A DNA stretch of 64,000 nt from Ancylobacter vacuolatus (GTDB lineage: Bacteria > Pseudomonadota > Alphaproteobacteria > Rhizobiales > Xanthobacteraceae): assembly GCF_030813595.1 (NCBI RefSeq), contig NZ_JAUSUH010000006.1, positions 62,001-126,000 of the forward strand, read 5' to 3'. Within the stretch, counting starts at the first letter, position 1. Each line of letters starts with the position of its first letter. The notes beneath the pieces were generated by a model that did no database searches, was not told the DNA's origin, and saw only the letters and a program-made list of their open reading frames with translations. The position numbers and the translations under genes were made by a program. Below are positions 63,486 to 64,000 of this stretch, piece after piece.

Positions 63486-64000
63486 TCACCGCCCGATCAG
63501 CGCGTCGAACAGCGGCAGGCTGAGAAGGGCGGCGGCGGCGATCACCCAATAGGCGGCGATGCGGTAATGCCGGTCCGAGGCGCCGCGAAAGGCGCGGGCG
63601 CCGGCATAAAGGCCGATCGCATAGCCAGGCCCGAGCAGAAGGGTGAGTCGTCCGACCTCGGCGGTGAACAGGCCGCTGACCGCATAGGCGGTGCCGCTCG
63701 CCAGCGTGACCAGCGCGAAGAAGCCGAACAGGTTCGCCCGCACCAGCGCTGAGGGCTGGCCGCTGCCGAGCCAATAGGCGACGACGGCGGGCCCCGACAT
63801 CTGCGCCGCGCCGCCGCAGAAGCCGGCAACCGCGCCGACCGCCAGCGTCGTCGGCAAAGAGTGCCGGCCGGTATGGCGCCAGCCGGACGCCAGCAGCGCC
63901 AGAAGACCGAGGCCGAGCAGCGCCAGTGCCCAGCGCAGCACCATCGGGTCGGTGTGCCCGAGCACCCACACCCCGGCCGGCACTGCCACCACGGCGCCCG
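63486..64000 (-). CDS. Sulfite exporter TauE/SafE (TSUP) family permease, partial
   Basis: The 168 residues seen are the C-terminal part of a membrane protein: RWALALLGLGLLALLASGW, TLAVGAVAGFCGGAAQMSGP, LVRANLFGFFALVTLASG, LLLGPGYAIGLYAGARAFRG and YRIAAYWVIAAAALLSLPLF. GAVAGFCGGAAQMSGPAVVAYW is the repeat signature of TauE/SafE permeases. It runs off the window end, so the start is not in view and the ATG at 63992 should not be taken as real. Confidence 0.8.
   Translation of the reverse strand, partial: GAVVAVPAGVWVLGHTDPMVLRWALALLGLGLLALLASGWRHTGRHSLPTTLAVGAVAGFCGGAAQMSGPAVVAYWLGSGQPSALVRANLFGFFALVTLASGTAYAVSGLFTAEVGRLTLLLGPGYAIGLYAGARAFRGASDRHYRIAAYWVIAAAALLSLPLFDALIGR

Noticed and set aside
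1..64000. Prophage, genomic island or insertion sequence
   Set aside because: No integrase, transposase, phage structural gene, tRNA attachment site or terminal repeat was seen, and codon use looks uniform.

Overview
The window is a GC-rich chromosomal segment from an alphaproteobacterium, most likely of the order Hyphomicrobiales (Rhizobiales). A family such as Xanthobacteraceae is a reasonable inference but is not proven. Lineage markers are the circularly permuted two-piece tmRNA gene (about 22835-23150, tag ANDNYAPVAQAA), an alpha-type SspB ending in a ClpX-binding tail, a GapR/DUF2312 protein, an RcdA/DUF1465 protein, a TrcR/DUF1013 protein, and many small DUF families seen mainly in this class (DUF1036, DUF1192, DUF1244, DUF2065, DUF4164, DUF4169). 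No transposases, integrases, phage genes, CRISPR arrays, plasmid genes, rRNA or tRNA genes were seen. The region reads as core chromosome with compact operons and many 4-base ATGA/GTGA overlaps.

Layout. 1-5357: end of an AsmA-like gene, serB, miaA, a heme membrane protein of the MsrQ type with a proline/glycine repeat insert, and purE-purK. 5655-13489: an L,D-transpeptidase next to a DUF882/MepK-like murein peptidase, then gapR, DUF1244, N-formylglutamate amidohydrolase, glycerate 2-kinase and a secreted DUF1036 protein. 13626-18261: the membrane quality-control operon hflK-hflC-DUF2065-degP, and two small genes (DUF4169, ribbon-helix-helix). 18663-25922: fumC, a Spy/LTXXQ-like periplasmic protein, an acetyltransferase, thyA, ssrA (tmRNA), sspB, a flavin oxidoreductase and folA. 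The tmRNA and the adaptor that delivers tmRNA-tagged proteins to ClpXP are neighbours. 26026-31635: a TPR protein, rpmJ, DUF4260, thrB-rnhA, ispH, a YceI protein and trcR.

31712-41962: an acyl-CoA synthetase of the PrpE type, two divergent DUF465 small proteins, a one-cysteine peroxiredoxin, a DsbD-alpha-only protein, yqgE, a large GGDEF/EAL membrane protein with altered signature motifs, a Sel1-repeat protein and a divergent ThiE-like protein. 42259-45718: a large secreted protein with WF..GPW and NPxTG repeats and an isolated pstB. 45864-51450: the central-carbon cluster tkt-gap-pgk-fba, whose three spacers carry strong hairpins. 51856-58125: DUF4164-zapA, suhB, an uncharacterised stator-like MotA/TolQ plus OmpA pair, a GNAT enzyme and an exporter-type ABC transporter. 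58227-64000: rpmE, rcdA, DUF1192, quinone oxidoreductase, a 6S RNA candidate directly before 5-formyltetrahydrofolate cyclo-ligase, a TIGR00282 phosphoesterase, yebC and a truncated TauE/SafE permease.

Functional themes are envelope maintenance (LdtD/MepK pair, HflKC, DegP, LTXXQ, AsmA, the stator-like pair), ClpXP-linked proteolysis and cell-cycle control (tmRNA, SspB, RcdA, GapR, TrcR, ZapA), and folate/one-carbon and thymidylate metabolism (thyA, folA, fau). No clear new mobile or defence system was found. The most interesting loci are the stator-like pair, the repeat-bearing MsrQ, the degenerate GGDEF/EAL protein, the large repeat protein at 42259-44736, and the hairpin-punctuated glycolytic operon. 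All assignments are from reading the sequence; no database searches were run.
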